From: Taxawa tesnikishii (nom. ined.)
Lineage: Eukaryota; Ascomycota; Dothideomycetes; Dothideales
DNA: 64,000 nucleotides
Assembly: GCA_030247885.1 (NCBI GenBank)
Contig: JAPDRO010000007.1
Location: 751,501-815,500, forward strand
Direction of reading: 5' to 3'
The notes beneath the pieces were generated by a model. That model ran no database searches and was not told the DNA's origin. It saw only the letters and a list, made by a program, of their open reading frames with translations. The position numbers and the translations under genes are program-made. This document shows positions 31,255 through 43,213 of this stretch, one piece after another; position 1 is the first letter of the stretch; every line of letters starts with the position of its first letter.

Positions 31255-31300
31255 GAGCCTTGAGCCTTAGGCTTTGAGCCTCGAGCCTTGAGCCTTGAAC
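31255..31300 (+). repeat. Degenerate (GAGCCTT)n heptanucleotide repeat
   Basis: Six to seven copies of GAGCCTT with single changes directly follow the AGGAC repeat. Confidence 0.75.
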
Positions 31301-31524
31301 TTCGTCTTCTGCTTGGTCGCGGCGGTCAGCAGTTCGCGAGATTGCAGTTGCGTAAAGCGGAGATGAGCAGCGACGGCGGCCAAGTGCGAAGGTTTCGTCT
31401 CGCATGGCTTGCAATCGATCTGCATGGCCGCCCGCCGGATCTGAGTCTGAGCTCTATTTTTGGCTACGAGTACCCCGGCCTCCTGTCAAATGTCCGGCCA
31501 TCACCGGCTCCATCTCCATCACTC

Positions 31525-31549
31525 CGTCACCGTCACCGTCACCGTCACC
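31525..31549 (+). repeat. (CACCGT)n hexanucleotide repeat
   Basis: Four near-perfect copies of CACCGT, then CACCAT. Confidence 0.8.
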
Positions 31550-32056
31550 ATCATCAGGCGCAGGAGTCTGTCTACTTGATGACTCGACAACGAGAAAGAG
31601 AAAGTAGAGTTGACCGGTTCGTCCATGGCTTGGTATTGTCTTTTTCTATACCAGTGCGGTTTGAAGTCTATTTAAGCACATAGAGAGCGTTGTTTGATTG
31701 CTGCACTAGCCAACGCTGCAGAGGGTCCATTGGAGCCGTTGCGGAGAGAGAGAGACCGAGTAACGGGAGAGAAGCACAGAAATCCCCGAGAGCCACAGCA
31801 TCGCGTCCCATCATCCTCTTCCCTCCATTTCCGCCATCGTTCCCAGCGCCTGAACACGAAACAACACGAAACAAACAAAAACGGGGTATAATGCTGGTGC
31901 AGAAGCGAAAGGAAAACACTATATGGAGTGCTCGAATTATGTGCAGGGGTGCACTCTCGGCCGCGTGCGTTCGTGAGGTCGTAATTATGTACAATTCGAA
32001 CGGGGACTACCAAGCCAGGATGTGCAGAACCCATCGAGGGTAAGGAGGAGTGACTT

Positions 32057-34098
32057 CTAGATCAACAAGAAATCCCAGCCCTTCTGCTGCATCACGTCCC
32101 GCCAGTGGACGCCCTGGTAGTCACCGTTCGCAAAGGCCGTTTCGTTCATTTGCCACACGTCCTTCAGGATTTCGCGGACCTTGCCAAAGGAGCCAAAGTC
32201 GGCGGCCTCTCCTAGGCGTGCGCAACGTTCGGAAAACATGGTGCGGAAAGGCGAAGAGGGAGAGAAACGGACCCGGCAACCAGAAGCGGCCAGATCAGGG
32301 AGCGATCCATGCCTTCTGGGCCAGCGGGGATGAATTCCATCGCATCTGCGAAGGCAGAGACGAGGTTGGTGATGCTTGGAGATGTGACTGCGAAGCCAGG
32401 AACCATGGCGCAAAGGTAGATGCGGGCGGCCAGGCGAAAGACGGCGGTCATGTTAACGTTGAGTTGCTTCGGCCTGATTGCACCAGTTCCGGAGAAGGCA
32501 GGGGCGACTGCGCCCGGAGCAGGCTCACTCATGCCGATCTCTGTTCCGAGAATCTCGATATACTTGCAGAGCATCACCTCGTCCATGCCCTCGAGTTTAC
32601 GTGCCTCGAGGCAAGCAATCTCGGAGATCAGGAACATGATCTTGTCCTCGCAGCCCATCAACTCAGCAAGCCCAGCGCTGGCACCGGCAATGTTGAGCTC
32701 GCGGTAAGTGTCAGCGAACACTGGCGAGCGACCAAGCATTGTGGAGCCCAAGATGTCAATCCAGGAGGTGAGTGTCATGTTGAAGGGTGGGTGGCTGGGT
32801 GAGCTGCTGTTGTGCATAAGAACCAGCGATTGGGGAAGCTCAAGCTTGTTCACCAGGTTGGTCGCTGCCTGGAAATGCTGGTGCCATGGAATGTCGGGAA
32901 GAGAATCGTCTGGTCGGCCAACCGAGCACTGGAAAAGATCATACCGAGAGTCGCCTCCAGGATCTGAGAATGGTCGGTGTCCTGGTTCAGCGCCTCGCAA
33001 AGCTCAGAGATGGTCGCGTAACGGTGGCGCATGATGTCGTTGTCGATCTGCTCGGCGGGAACGCGCTCCGTTGCTTTCAGATGGATGCCCGCAACGCTCA
33101 GGCAGCAGTGAAGGAAGCATCTGTTAGTTTCCAATGCCGGGAGGATGATATCAGATCGCGCTGAACCATGCTGATTGGCATCCAGAATCGGGAAAATCAG
33201 CTTTGCAACCTTGTCAAGGAAGTGGTTGAGCAGCGGCTTGTCGCTCTCTTCCACCTCAATGACGGCCTCATGCGTCGGCGTCATTTGACCATGCGGGAAC
33301 TCGAAAAACTCAAAGTCGATTGGTTCCTCTGTGAAAGACTCGTGGCGCGACTCGAAATAGTCCTGTTGCACCCAGCTGTCGGCGGGAAATGCCGGAAGAC
33401 CGTTCGCCATCGGCGGTGGCTGGAATGTACTAAAGGTAGAAATTGTCGAGTCCCTTCGCGTCGGCACGTCATTGACAAAGATCTGTCGTTCTGTCTTGAT
33501 GTCGACTTCGAAAGGTGAGAACATCGGATACTGCGGGTGCAAAGGCACGTGAGGAGGCGGAGGCATGTCAAAGTATCCGTTGGGGACGTGCGTGAAGCCG
33601 CAATCAGTGAAAGGCGGTGAGTCCACCGATGGAGCGCGAGACTGCGGAAGTGAATCGGGAAATCCATCTGAGGTCGGAATGGAGTGGCAAAGACTTGGCG
33701 GGGTGTTTGCGCGGGAGGCTGCACGGGTGCGCTCTTCTTCGAAAGCTGAGTCCTCTTGATGATTTCCTTGATGGTTTCCTTGTGTTCTCTTCGTTGCTCG
33801 CTGTTGCTCCACCACATTGGTCGCTTGTAGTCGCACTTCAATCCCAGGTGCCTGCATGCCCTGCAACCTGGTTTGCCTTCATCGCACTTCTTTCTGCGCA
33901 GACGGCATGTGAAACAGCCTAGAAAGCTTGCCGTTAGCGGAGCCCATGCGCGAAGCCGAAACAGATAAGCTTACCGGTCCGCGACCGCTTATGCATCTTG
34001 TTAGCTGTCGATTTTGCGTTTGCATTCGCGGGGGTGATTGTTGGAGCGGCCATCTTGGTGTTTGGTTTCGAAGAGGTCGCGGGCGCGGAGGTCGACAT
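32057..34098 (-). CDS. Zn2Cys6 transcription factor with a Fungal_trans_2-type region, about 662 aa
   Basis: The binuclear zinc cluster is split by an intron after G42. Exon 1 (34098-33975) ends KRSRTG and exon 2 (33918-32057) starts CFTCRLRRKKCDEGKPGC, then RACRHLGLKC, giving the spacing C-x2-C-x6-C-x6-C-x2-C-x6-C. A middle Pro-rich region is followed by the regulatory part: KPLLNHFLDKVAKLIFPILD, NRCFLHCCLSVAGIHLKATE and SEIACLEARKLEGMDEVMLC, ending GVHWRDVMQQKGWDFLLI as in UPC2-like regulators. Target genes are unknown. Three single bases are missing, at the A-runs 33742-33744 and 32933-32936 and the GGG at 32258-32260. With them the length is 663 codons. An alternative start at 34053 is possible. 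Confidence 0.85.
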
Positions 34099-37000
34099 TG
34101 GGTGTATTATGTATGTACAGGTAGGTCCAACAAGCTCACAAGCAGGGATCACAACAACGGTCGGGTAAACGCGACAGGGCTTGAAGGGACAGTGTTGGCA
34201 AAGACCGGTTGCTCTTGATTAACGATAGCGTATTCGAAGCCTGGCCAGCAGGTCGGTAACTAGTGGGAAAGGAAAGGGAGCAAATTAATCGATCTGCCGC
34301 TGCTGGTCTTGGTCAGAGGAGAGGGAGCAAGTACCTTATATCTCCAAAGACGGACGAAATGCAGCCAAATTAACTAAGATCTATTTCTGGATGCGGCCAA
34401 AAGAGCATTAACGACATGCCCACGGGTGGGGGTGCTGCAGCCTCATGCAGGCCAAATGCTCCAGACGGCAAGGGCTGGGAATCCAATTGGTCGTAGGCCT
34501 GCCAGGTGGCTTGAAGCGAACATGAGTCGAGGCGGGCACGCTATTTTTGCGAGCCGCTGCGGAACATTCTGACTGGCTCCTGCTTTGATGGAGTAACACC
34601 GTCATGCAGGACATTTCCGTCCACGAACGACCTCGTCCGCGATCCGGCAGCCAGCCATGCTGTGGAGATTGGGCAGAGGAACTGTCCATACGGAGGAACT
34701 AGTAGACCAGTGGGTCCCCTCGACCGCACTATCCTCAGCAGGCAGACATGTAGTTAGTCGTCCAACCAGTCAGCCAGCATTTGATCCGTCGATTCTACCG
34801 GGCAGCATCTCGCTCAGTCATCTCACCGCCTGCGCTGTGAGGAGCAATACAGGCTAAGCGGAGGCTGAGGTATCATTTTAGCGCGAGGGTTCCGTGTGCC
34901 TGCGTGAGCACTTGCATGAATAGCTGCCCGATTCGGAGAGGAATAGGGAATGCGTGATCAGCATTGCGCATCCGGGAGAAGCAGACCTGCTTATCGCATG
35001 AGAGGCGTCCAGATCTACGGCGCCACCGGTTTCTTCTTTTGCCCAGCTTGCAATCCACTACCTCAACATCGGATGTGATGAGGAGGTCTCTCGAGCTGGC
35101 CGTGCTACGCGAATGGTGCGCCCGGACACACACCGCTCTCTCGGGGTCCTGGCGGGCGCGAGTCGAGGTCGCTCAGAGCTGCTGCACGCACTACCGGGCG
35201 CTGGCAGACGCGTGGTCGAGTCGTGGTGGTTGAGGTGCGAAGTCGCAAATGGCACGCTGGACGCGCTGAGTGGTCTCACAGAGACGTGACGAATGCAAGT
35301 AGTCTGCGTTAGGGCGTGAAGGTAGCGCACGCCTCCAGCCAATCGCGGGACTCAATCTTCTCCTCAGCGGAGCGGGTTGGAACTGTCGCGCGGCCTTCCC
35401 GCAACAGATCTCGGTTCGACGGTTGTATCCGCTCCCTGCACCCTGTCTCCCTCCCTGTCCTGCTCCTCACCGAGTCACCTCAAGCCCACCCGGTGTCACC
35501 CGCCTCGACCTCGACCTCGACCTCGACCTCTCCCACTCGCTGCAGGTCCCAGGGCAGCTCGCTGAGAGGCCAGAGCGTTCCCCATAGCGTCATGTGCACA
35601 TCCCGGGAATTGCTTCCGCCTCACATCCTCATTCTCCGCGCCAACCGCTCGTGCAGGAAAGTCAAAGAAAGACGCACACTCTAGTCGGGCTATCCTGTGC
35701 CCGGCCAGCATCGAGTCTTCGAGGCTTCCGTCTGACTACCCCGAGCAGGGCAGAACGTGTAGTACAAGTCTCGGGTCCAGCAGCCACGGCAGAGCGTGTC
35801 TCCTCGGCGTCCTCAGCCACGCCGGGAACAAGGACGACTCGTTGGACAAACCCCGCTGGCCGCCAACCACGCTTCAGAAACGCCGTTTCCCGTTCTCATT
35901 GGTCTCCGACTGCCGGTAACTTCAGCACAAGCGCGGCATCATGCGCGCACCGTGTCTCGTTGCATTTTTCCGCGAGCATTTTTCGGAGTATCCCATTGAG
36001 TCCAGATGGCATCAGGTGCTGCTCGCAGCGAAACAGCTTTCTGGAACGCACTTCCGGCCTGCTATTGGACTAGGGACGTGCAGTTCATGAGTAGCCTCTC
36101 CTCTTCTCGACCGGTCGTGCAGATAGTTCAGATGATGCAATTACTACCTGGTTGCTCAAGCACCATACCCTCGACATGTCCCAACCACTGTCTCAGTGTG
36201 GATGCACAGGGCTAACCGGTAGCTGCCATCGCTCTCCGTTGCTAGCGACATATGCAACTTAGAACTCTACAACGAGGTCGTCGTGCATGGAAAAGTGAAG
36301 CGACGTGTGCATGCACATCCACCGACTATGCACTTTCACATTCCCCTTGCATCAACATGCTAACGGTACGACCGAGAACAGTCCCACGGCATTGAAACGC
36401 TCATTGGTTGCATCCGGAGGCGCACGGCGTTGTGAAGAGGCACGCGTGTCTGCCGTGACAGGGTGGGACGTGCCACTATAGGTGCTGAAGGTTGATCTTC
36501 CGCACCCGACAGCTGCAAATGGTATTCCAGCGCTATTGTCGGGTTGCAGGAGCACAGACGGTCGGAGTGAACTATTGTCGTTCAGTCCGCTCTCAACTCA
36601 GTTCTCAAAGAGTTATTTTAGCAGACTTAACATCTTCATCAATCCATATGTTGACTCGAACAGGGCATGTGATAGAACGAACCAAAGCATATCATCCAAT
36701 CAATCCCTTCCGACGCCGTAGCCGCCAAACGTGCAGCATGCAGGCGCTAACCAATGCAGCCGCAGAGCAGACCCTTGATCTCCGCATTGGCCTGGATTCT
36801 GTGCGATCACTCACATGCGACCACTTCCTGCAGACACCACGGCCGATCTCGTACCGCCACTCGCCGCCTCCTGCTATCGTCCTTGCGTTTCGTGCCAATC
36901 ACGGCGCTGGTCACCATGCAGTGACCATGCTGCACACGCACAACATGGCCAACATGAGACAGGCGTGCATGAGCATGCCTACGGCCATGCTTTACAAAGG

Positions 37001-37254
37001 TCGTGATAGCGCTCTCGCGCACGGAGGCCGGAAGCGTGACACATGTTCTCCTGCCCTCATTTCGTAGTCTTGCATAGCGTATACGCATCTTAGAACTAGT
37101 CCACTGGCAACAGTAAAGCCTGTCCTTCCCAGAGTTCAACTCCACTGTCGCTTTTGAGAACCACCGGCAAGGACCCCGCTCTTTCAAGGCCGTCATGGTA
37201 AGGGAGAACTCGACAGGCAATCAGGCCCGAACTTAACACCGTATAAAGCAGGCC
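34099..37254. other. 3.2-kb interval without a supported gene
   Basis: This lies between the start of the Zn2Cys6 gene and the SAM-PH gene, which are divergent. Both strands carry only short open frames with no family resemblance. A CT-rich part with a (CTCGAC)n repeat near 35430-35540 looks promoter-like, but I could attach no coding sequence to it. The interval may be an extended regulatory region or hold a non-coding or many-exon gene I cannot see. Confidence 0.4.
35502..35531 (+). repeat. (CTCGAC)n hexanucleotide repeat
   Basis: Almost five copies of CTCGAC inside a CT-rich tract. Confidence 0.85.
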
Positions 37255-39624
37255 ATGGCACCCATAACGCCTCTGGAGGCGCCCGTCGAAATGTTTGAGA
37301 GAGGAAAGCGTCAATCTCTATTTGATGCCAGCCGCCCACTATCACAGGCTACCGAAATCTTCGATACCGATTTTGAGGATGACAACAGCGATTTTGAAGA
37401 AGACTCAGACAACTCGCCGAAAGGAAGTTTCGAAACTGTGTGTACAACCTTGACAGTCGAGGTTCTGTATGAAAGCTAATCAGTACACAGTTCGATACCA
37501 GGAGACGAAGCCAAACGACAATATCATCATATGATGAAGCACCAACACCACGATCGAACAACAGCAGACCCTTTGAGATTCGGTTCAAGCCTGTCGAGGG
37601 CCCGAAGGGACCACATCTTTTCCGGGCATCCCAGTCTTCCGTGGATTTCACATTTGACTATGCTCTGCAAATGTCACCGCTGCTGCCCAAGGAACAGAGA
37701 CTGGAGCCGCCTCCACGGACTGAGACGGCCTTCTCGCAGGCTACTGTAACTCAAGAAAGGCACCATGAAAACATGCCTTCGATAGACGCGGCTTTTGCAC
37801 CGGCGCCAAGTCACGACATCCGTCAGTGGTCAGCTGAGCAAGTGGTTGACTGGATGTACGGTTCCGGCCTAGAGCAATCGATCATCGAGAAGCTTGAGCA
37901 GCATGATATTGACGGAGCGGTTCTCATGGATCTTCAGTTTGATGACCTCAAGGAACTGGACATCCATTCGTTTGGAAAGCGACATACGCTGTGGAATGCT
38001 ATTTGCGGCCTACGTGGGGGTGAGGGACGTCTTAGCCCAGTACCGACTCCATTCGAGGACATTAGCCGGCCGGCTACAGCGGCGAGGTCAAAGTCAGATG
38101 GTGATGTCCCACGCAGCGCATGCCCGGATACGCCCATGGATGACCTAGCTACACCTATCTCGGCAGGTGGCGTCAAGAAACGCCGGTCACGGAAGAACAA
38201 GCATCTTCACAACGACATTACTCCTGCTGAATCCGTCTCCATTGTGGCTATCGAGCAGTTGATGCCAAAGCCGCACAACTGTAACAAAGGAGAAAGATGT
38301 CCGAAGTGGCGCAAGCAGCAAAGGCTCATCGCCAGGATCCAGGCAGAAAACGGATGGCCAATCAGTCCGCTGAGAGGCGGCCACATTGTCATCGAGGGCA
38401 ACCCTGGCAACGCATCCACCGCCAACAACATCTTGCCCAACGTTCGTCCCGACCCTTTCAGGCCCACTTCCGAAGCTGTTCCTTCTGTCGTGGCGTCCTC
38501 CGACCTTCTTGGCCCTGGTCAGCTCCCCGAGTTCGCTCTGCATGAAGATGTACTTCAGCGTGTCGAGCACCGAGATCCCCAAGAAAACGTGAAACAATTT
38601 CTCAATTTTCAGCATATCAGCGAGTCACCCGTCGAGTCACCTCCTACACCACCGCTTGAGATGTTCCCGGCCGAGCATCATGAGATGTTCCCAGCGCAGC
38701 ATCAGCAAGCCTTCCCTTCGCTGCATCCCCTCGTCAGACACCTGGTCCTCACGGGAACTTGAAAAGCCTTCCAAAGCTATCCATCCCAAGGTCCGCGAGT
38801 GCAAACCCACATCTCAGTACGCAAAACCACACAGCCTTTACTCCTGCTCGCAGCGCAACAGCTTCGCCAGGCAACGTTTACCGTCTGGGCACTCCAGCCT
38901 CTGAGATGGACGTTCCAGTCACTGCCCTTCCTGCTGGTCCTGTATCCCGCGACGCGAGCCAGTCGGTCCCGCCAAACATGCAGTACCGCGACCAGGTTGC
39001 ACTCGGTCGATCAGGTTCTCGAGCAGGAGAGTGGCGAAGGCCCAGCTTTGCGCTCCCGCTTTAAATGAAGGCGAAGTCTTTTCTCCCGTCAGCAACGAGA
39101 AGCAAACCTACATTGACGCCGGCCCCAATGCACGGCTTCCGGTGTCAAAAGAACCCACCGAGCAGTACGGCCCGAACGTGACGCATGCAGGCTGGATGAA
39201 GAAGCGCAAGAACAAGCTTCTGCGACACGACTGGCACGACGCTCACTTCCGACTCAAGGGCACACAGCTCGCCATGCACGCCAACAACCGCCTGTCGTCC
39301 GCCGCACTCGATACCATCGACGTGGATGACTACGCCGTCGCGTGCACCTCGCTGGCATCGAACAATAAGATCACGGCCGCACTGAGGTCGCTCAAAATCA
39401 GCGACAAGAAAGCCAGAGACGTCGACCCCGCAGCCTTCGCGTTCCAGCTCGTGCCGTCGAGCGAGAGGGATCGGGCGAAGGCAGCAGCGGGTAAGACGCA
39501 TCACTTTGCGGTAAAGACGAGTGATGAGAGGATTGATTGGATGAGAGAGCTGATGCTTGCCAAGGCGCGGCAGCAGAAGGAGGCTGGCTTCAGTGTCGAG
39601 GTTAATGGCGAGAAAGGTCGTTGA
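37255..39624 (+). CDS. SAM- and PH-domain protein, about 772 aa
   Basis: Exon 1 (37255-37437) encodes an acidic start (MAPITPLEAPVEMFERGKRQ; DTDFEDDNSDFEEDSD). Exon 2 (37491-39624) holds a SAM domain (IRQWSAEQVVDWMYGSGLEQ through LKELDIHSFGKRHTLWNAIC), a long disordered linker with AEHHEMFPAQHQQAFP repeats, and a C-terminal PH domain (HAGWMKKRKNKLLRHDWHDA, HFRLKGTQLAMHANN, THHFAVKTSDERIDWMREL). SAM-PH proteins of this kind (Boi1/Boi2-like, but no SH3 domain is seen) bind lipids and partners at sites of polarised growth. Family role is inference. One base is missing at the CCCC 38727-38730 and one around 39029-39042. With both, the sum is 773 codons. Confidence 0.8.
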
Positions 39625-40227
39625 AGTTATTTGTCTCACAATCGGTGTTGGCGGTGTAGGCTGCCTTGTTTTGAGCAAGAGGACGCTCTCATCGCTCGTT
39701 TCTGCTTTTGCTTCTGGTAGGATACCCTCTAGTTCGCTTCTCGGTTTGATGCATAGCCGGTATATAGCATGTTTAGCAACGAAGACACGATTTTATCGAG
39801 CTGCAACGAGCCAGGCGTGTTCATTGCTATTTGTGAGTCGTGGGCAAGCTTGTTCAACATACCTCCAATGGGGGCAACGATGCTTGAATGAAGAAAGATG
39901 CATAACCTGGATTTTGACTGAACCCAAAGAAATCCATGCATCGCTCAACGTACATTCTCGGAACACCGAAGGGGCAAACCATGCTATACAAAACATCCAG
40001 CGCCGGCAATGCAATCATTTGAGCGCCGTAGGTGTGGACAAGCCCATTGCTACCCCGTGGCGCATCGCACAGGTTTCCATCCCCTTCAAGTCATATTCAC
40101 ACCACCGATGTCCTCTTCTCTGGTGCAAGCGCACATCCTGGCCCAACGAAATACCCTCAGCCACTAATTGCCGACTCAGTAAGCACACCACACCGCAGGT
40201 CGCGAGGTACCAACCAAAGCAAGCAGT
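39625..40227. other. Convergent 3' intergenic region
   Basis: A 0.6-kb tail-to-tail gap between the SAM-PH gene and the mL59 gene. Nothing recognisable is in it. Confidence 0.45.
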
Positions 40228-40824
40228 TTATTTCGGCCACTTCTTCCAACCACGACCATGGCCCCTCTCTTTCCACTGCCTGATCATCTCTCCCATACCC
40301 TCCATAGCCTTCTGCCTCTGATCCAAGCGACCCTTAAGCGTCCTCTCCCACATCTTTCCCTTGACCTTCTTGCCTTCTCCCGTTCCCTGCACCCGCAGGC
40401 CGTGCTCCCGCCGTTTCTGCTCCTTCTCTTCAGGAATCTTCGAGCTCCACGGCATCAACGATAGCACATTGTGCTTCTGCGCCAGCTTGATGAGATCGGC
40501 CTGCCGACGCAGACTGTATGCTGGAGGATACCATCGCTGCGTCCGTGGGTGTTTCCAGGCAACGAATGGATTGCGTGCTTCGTGGCTTGTTCGGCCGAGG
40601 AGGTCGGTCTCTGGGGCCTGGGGAAGGGTTGGATCGGCTGTGGCGGGGGCGTTTTCGCTGACAGGTGGTTCTGATGTTGATGCCGTCGCTTGAGATGCCT
40701 GTGTTGCGGATAGGGCGGGCGCTGTGATTGCTGGCGGAGGATGTTTCTTGAAGAAGTTGAGCAGACGCGGCGGGAGAGACTGCGCTAGTTGCACATGCCT
40801 CTGGTTGAGTCCGGCGCTCGCCAT
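40228..40824 (-). CDS. MRPL25: Mitochondrial large-subunit ribosomal protein mL59 (MRPL25 family), 198 aa
   Basis: Single exon reading MASAGLNQRHVQLAQSLPPR, LLNFFKKHPP, then NPFVAWKHPRTQRWYPPAYS, LRRQADLIKLAQKHNVLSLM, EHGLRVQGTGEGKKVKGKMW and ending MIRQWKERGHGRGWKKWPK. The YSLRRQADL block and the WKERGHGRGWKKWPK tail are diagnostic of this fungal mitoribosomal protein. The frame is open upstream to 40923, but family comparison places the start at 40824. The frame is intact. It is divergent from the membrane protein at 41297. Confidence 0.93.
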   Translation of the reverse strand: MASAGLNQRHVQLAQSLPPRLLNFFKKHPPPAITAPALSATQASQATASTSEPPVSENAPATADPTLPQAPETDLLGRTSHEARNPFVAWKHPRTQRWYPPAYSLRRQADLIKLAQKHNVLSLMPWSSKIPEEKEQKRREHGLRVQGTGEGKKVKGKMWERTLKGRLDQRQKAMEGMGEMIRQWKERGHGRGWKKWPK

Positions 40825-41296
40825 GGTGAAGCGTCCTGGGTGTTGGGGTATGCTGATTTGGATGAGCTTGCGAGCCTGTAGTGCCCATCTCGAAAGTTGA
40901 AGCACTCGCGGAACGAGCCGCAATGGCTTGGCGTTCTTCCGAAGTCAATCTGTTCCAACCAAACACTTCTGCTTCACACACCTGAAACACGTCCGCAGAA
41001 TGTCTCGCGGAAGCCCTCTGAGACCCATTAGACGGCCGAGGGATGTCTTCCTTCTTCGAGAAGCGGCAGCAGCGTGGCAGTGTTCGTTCCTTCGCATCCA
41101 TTGACATTGACTTCAATGCACGGCGCGTACTGGGTCTACAATGCCCGCATTGTTTGTCTTGCAACAGCCCCGTAGCAGTCATCAGAAGGTGAAATGTTAC
41201 TATTCCTATTGCTACACTGTCTCGTTTCACTCCCACATCTCACTCCTCCTTCTTCTTTGTTCCTAAAACACAATTCTTGGTATAGTTTTGTTCGTT
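40825..41296. promoter_or_regulatory. Divergent promoter of mL59 and the Cys-rich membrane protein
   Basis: This 472-bp gap lies between outward-facing starts. The right end is T/C-rich. No specific motif stands out. Confidence 0.45.
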
Positions 41297-42739
41297 ATGC
41301 GACGACGCGCGGTTTCCCAGCTGCTACTGCTATCGCTGTCTGGTATAGCAATGGCCACTCCTTTCAATGCCCTTTTCCGCCGTGATTCCACAAGTTGTGG
41401 AGGCGACGCTACCCTCACCTCATGCGGCGCATCGTTCCCGTCCAGCTTCTGCTGCCCATCTTCAACAACATGCATTGGCATCAACGGCACGACCGCCGTC
41501 TCGGCCTTGTGCTGTCCTGAAGGTCAAGACTGCACCTTCCTCCGACCTATCACGTGCGATGTCACCCAGCAGAATGCAACCCGTTATCCAGCCAATCCAC
41601 TACATACGCTCAACTTGACTGCAGTAATGCCCAAATGCGGCAGCGGCTGTTGTCCCCTGGGTTACGAATGTAAGAACGACGCATGCGCAGCGATCGAAGA
41701 GTCGATATCCGCCCCAACGAGCTCGCAGCCTTCCGCGTCGTCCCACCCTACTGGCACACCCAGCTCAACATCTAGCGCACCAACCACTCCAGCATCCGCT
41801 TCTTCGCCGGTCATCTTGCCCACGGCTACCGCAGCAACCTCATCAGCCAGTACGGACCACAGCAGCGGAAGGTTTTCAGGCAGGTCATTTGCAGCAGGCT
41901 TCATTCCGGGTATCATCATCGGCTTTCTGCTCTGCCTCAGTTATTTGTGTTGTCTTCGGAAACGCAAGGCAGCTCGGGAGAAAGGCAATGCTGTCAAATC
42001 TGGACACGAACGCAAGATATCCGATCCCGTCACCAACCCGGGTTTCGGCAATCGCACAGACTTTCAGCATAGTCCATCCTACTCTGTGCCTCGCAGCAGC
42101 TCTAGATACGAGGTCAGTCTTCAATGTCCCGAGAGTCCCGACTCCCTGCGGACGCCGGCATCAGCCAGAGTCAAGAGCTTGTTCCACCGCAGTCTCCCTC
42201 TTCACCGGGAGCAACTCTGTGAGGCACCTACAGCCAAGCTTGCCGACTTTTCTGCAAGTTCGCGGGGAAGTGTTGTCCCTATACGCGCTCTCCGCAACAA
42301 GGCCTCCAACCGTTCCCTCAGGAGACAAGTGGCGCAACAGAATGTTCAAGGAGACAGGCAAAGTAGGCCAGAGATGAGTCGAACTGGCAGCACAGAGACC
42401 ATAAAAGTCCGGATGTCCGCATCCATCTCTCCATACACCCCTGAGCAGGCGATGAAGCTCAACAATCCCATCGCAACTGCCACCAGTAACCAGGCTCCGA
42501 ACATCACCATGGCATGGATGCATTATCCGCAATCCGAGACAACGCCCGACAGAAGCATGGCTTGCGGAGGCTTGGGCACGCCGTACACACCGAGCAGGTA
42601 CGGGGGTCATGGCGGAGGGGACACGTTGGGTATACCTGACTCCAGAAGAGATGTAAATAGAGACACGACCTTCAGTGGGATCTTGCAACGAGCGGGCGTG
42701 GATGTGGAGCGAAATAGGACGGTAAGCAGGAGAGGCTGA
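41297..42739 (+). CDS. Cys-rich single-pass membrane protein, 480 aa
   Basis: A signal peptide (MRRRAVSQLLLLSLSGIAMA) is followed by an extracellular Cys-rich head with CGGD...SCG, SSFCCPSSTTCIGING, LCCPEGQDCTF and CGSGCCPLGYECKNDACA. This resembles small cysteine modules seen in fungal surface proteins. A Ser/Thr/Pro stalk leads to one transmembrane helix (FAAGFIPGIIIGFLLCLSYL), then basic residues and a ~270-residue disordered cytosolic tail. This type-I topology suggests a surface sensor or anchor. No ligand or pathway can be inferred. A donor-like GAG|GTCAGT near 42112 leaves an alternative splice form possible. Confidence 0.75.
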   Translation: MRRRAVSQLLLLSLSGIAMATPFNALFRRDSTSCGGDATLTSCGASFPSSFCCPSSTTCIGINGTTAVSALCCPEGQDCTFLRPITCDVTQQNATRYPANPLHTLNLTAVMPKCGSGCCPLGYECKNDACAAIEESISAPTSSQPSASSHPTGTPSSTSSAPTTPASASSPVILPTATAATSSASTDHSSGRFSGRSFAAGFIPGIIIGFLLCLSYLCCLRKRKAAREKGNAVKSGHERKISDPVTNPGFGNRTDFQHSPSYSVPRSSSRYEVSLQCPESPDSLRTPASARVKSLFHRSLPLHREQLCEAPTAKLADFSASSRGSVVPIRALRNKASNRSLRRQVAQQNVQGDRQSRPEMSRTGSTETIKVRMSASISPYTPEQAMKLNNPIATATSNQAPNITMAWMHYPQSETTPDRSMACGGLGTPYTPSRYGGHGGGDTLGIPDSRRDVNRDTTFSGILQRAGVDVERNRTVSRRG

Positions 42740-43213
42740 TTCGGGAAGATTGGCCCAGCTTAGCTCACGTGTACTGCGATGACAAATTCATCTCTGGCGA
42801 AGACCCATGTTGATCATTCATGTGTTCCCCGGCCCTACATATGTTTTAAGAGAGTAACTCTCACGCATCAGTAGCGAAGCGACAAGCACAGAAACAAGGT
42901 TGTGGCTCTCAAAGCTGTCTCGCCTTGTCACCCCGCCCGCTATTTCTCTTGTCCGAGTTCAGGGTCTCGGCGGCGGCGCATCATCAAGCGTCTCATGTCC
43001 GAAGCGACTGCCCTCTCTTGCGACCACCTTCATCTTGTGCCGTCTTTTTCCCTTTTGCATGTGTGTATAATGTTTAGCAGTGCCATACTTGGGAATCGCA
43101 TAACCCCGCCGCCGAATAAAGCTATTGTTGATCCTACGACTACCTGCTCTTCACCAATCTTCCCTGAACTCGCACTTCTCCTGAATAATACCAGTCGCAT
43201 TCTCTTCCAAGCC
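42740..43213. other. Intergenic region upstream of the ArfGAP gene
   Basis: A 474-bp gap, probably the ArfGAP promoter. No gene is seen. Confidence 0.4.

Larger units (their letters stand above)
30948..32056. other. 1.1-kb intergenic region rich in short tandem repeats
   Basis: This lies between the start of the unknown minus-strand gene and the 3' end of the Zn2Cys6 gene. It contains three separate microsatellite-like stretches (listed individually) and no recognisable gene. Confidence 0.45.

Noticed and set aside
35594-36073. A 159-codon open frame (plus)
   Set aside because: It has no family resemblance. Ser/Arg/Ala-rich composition follows from local GC content.
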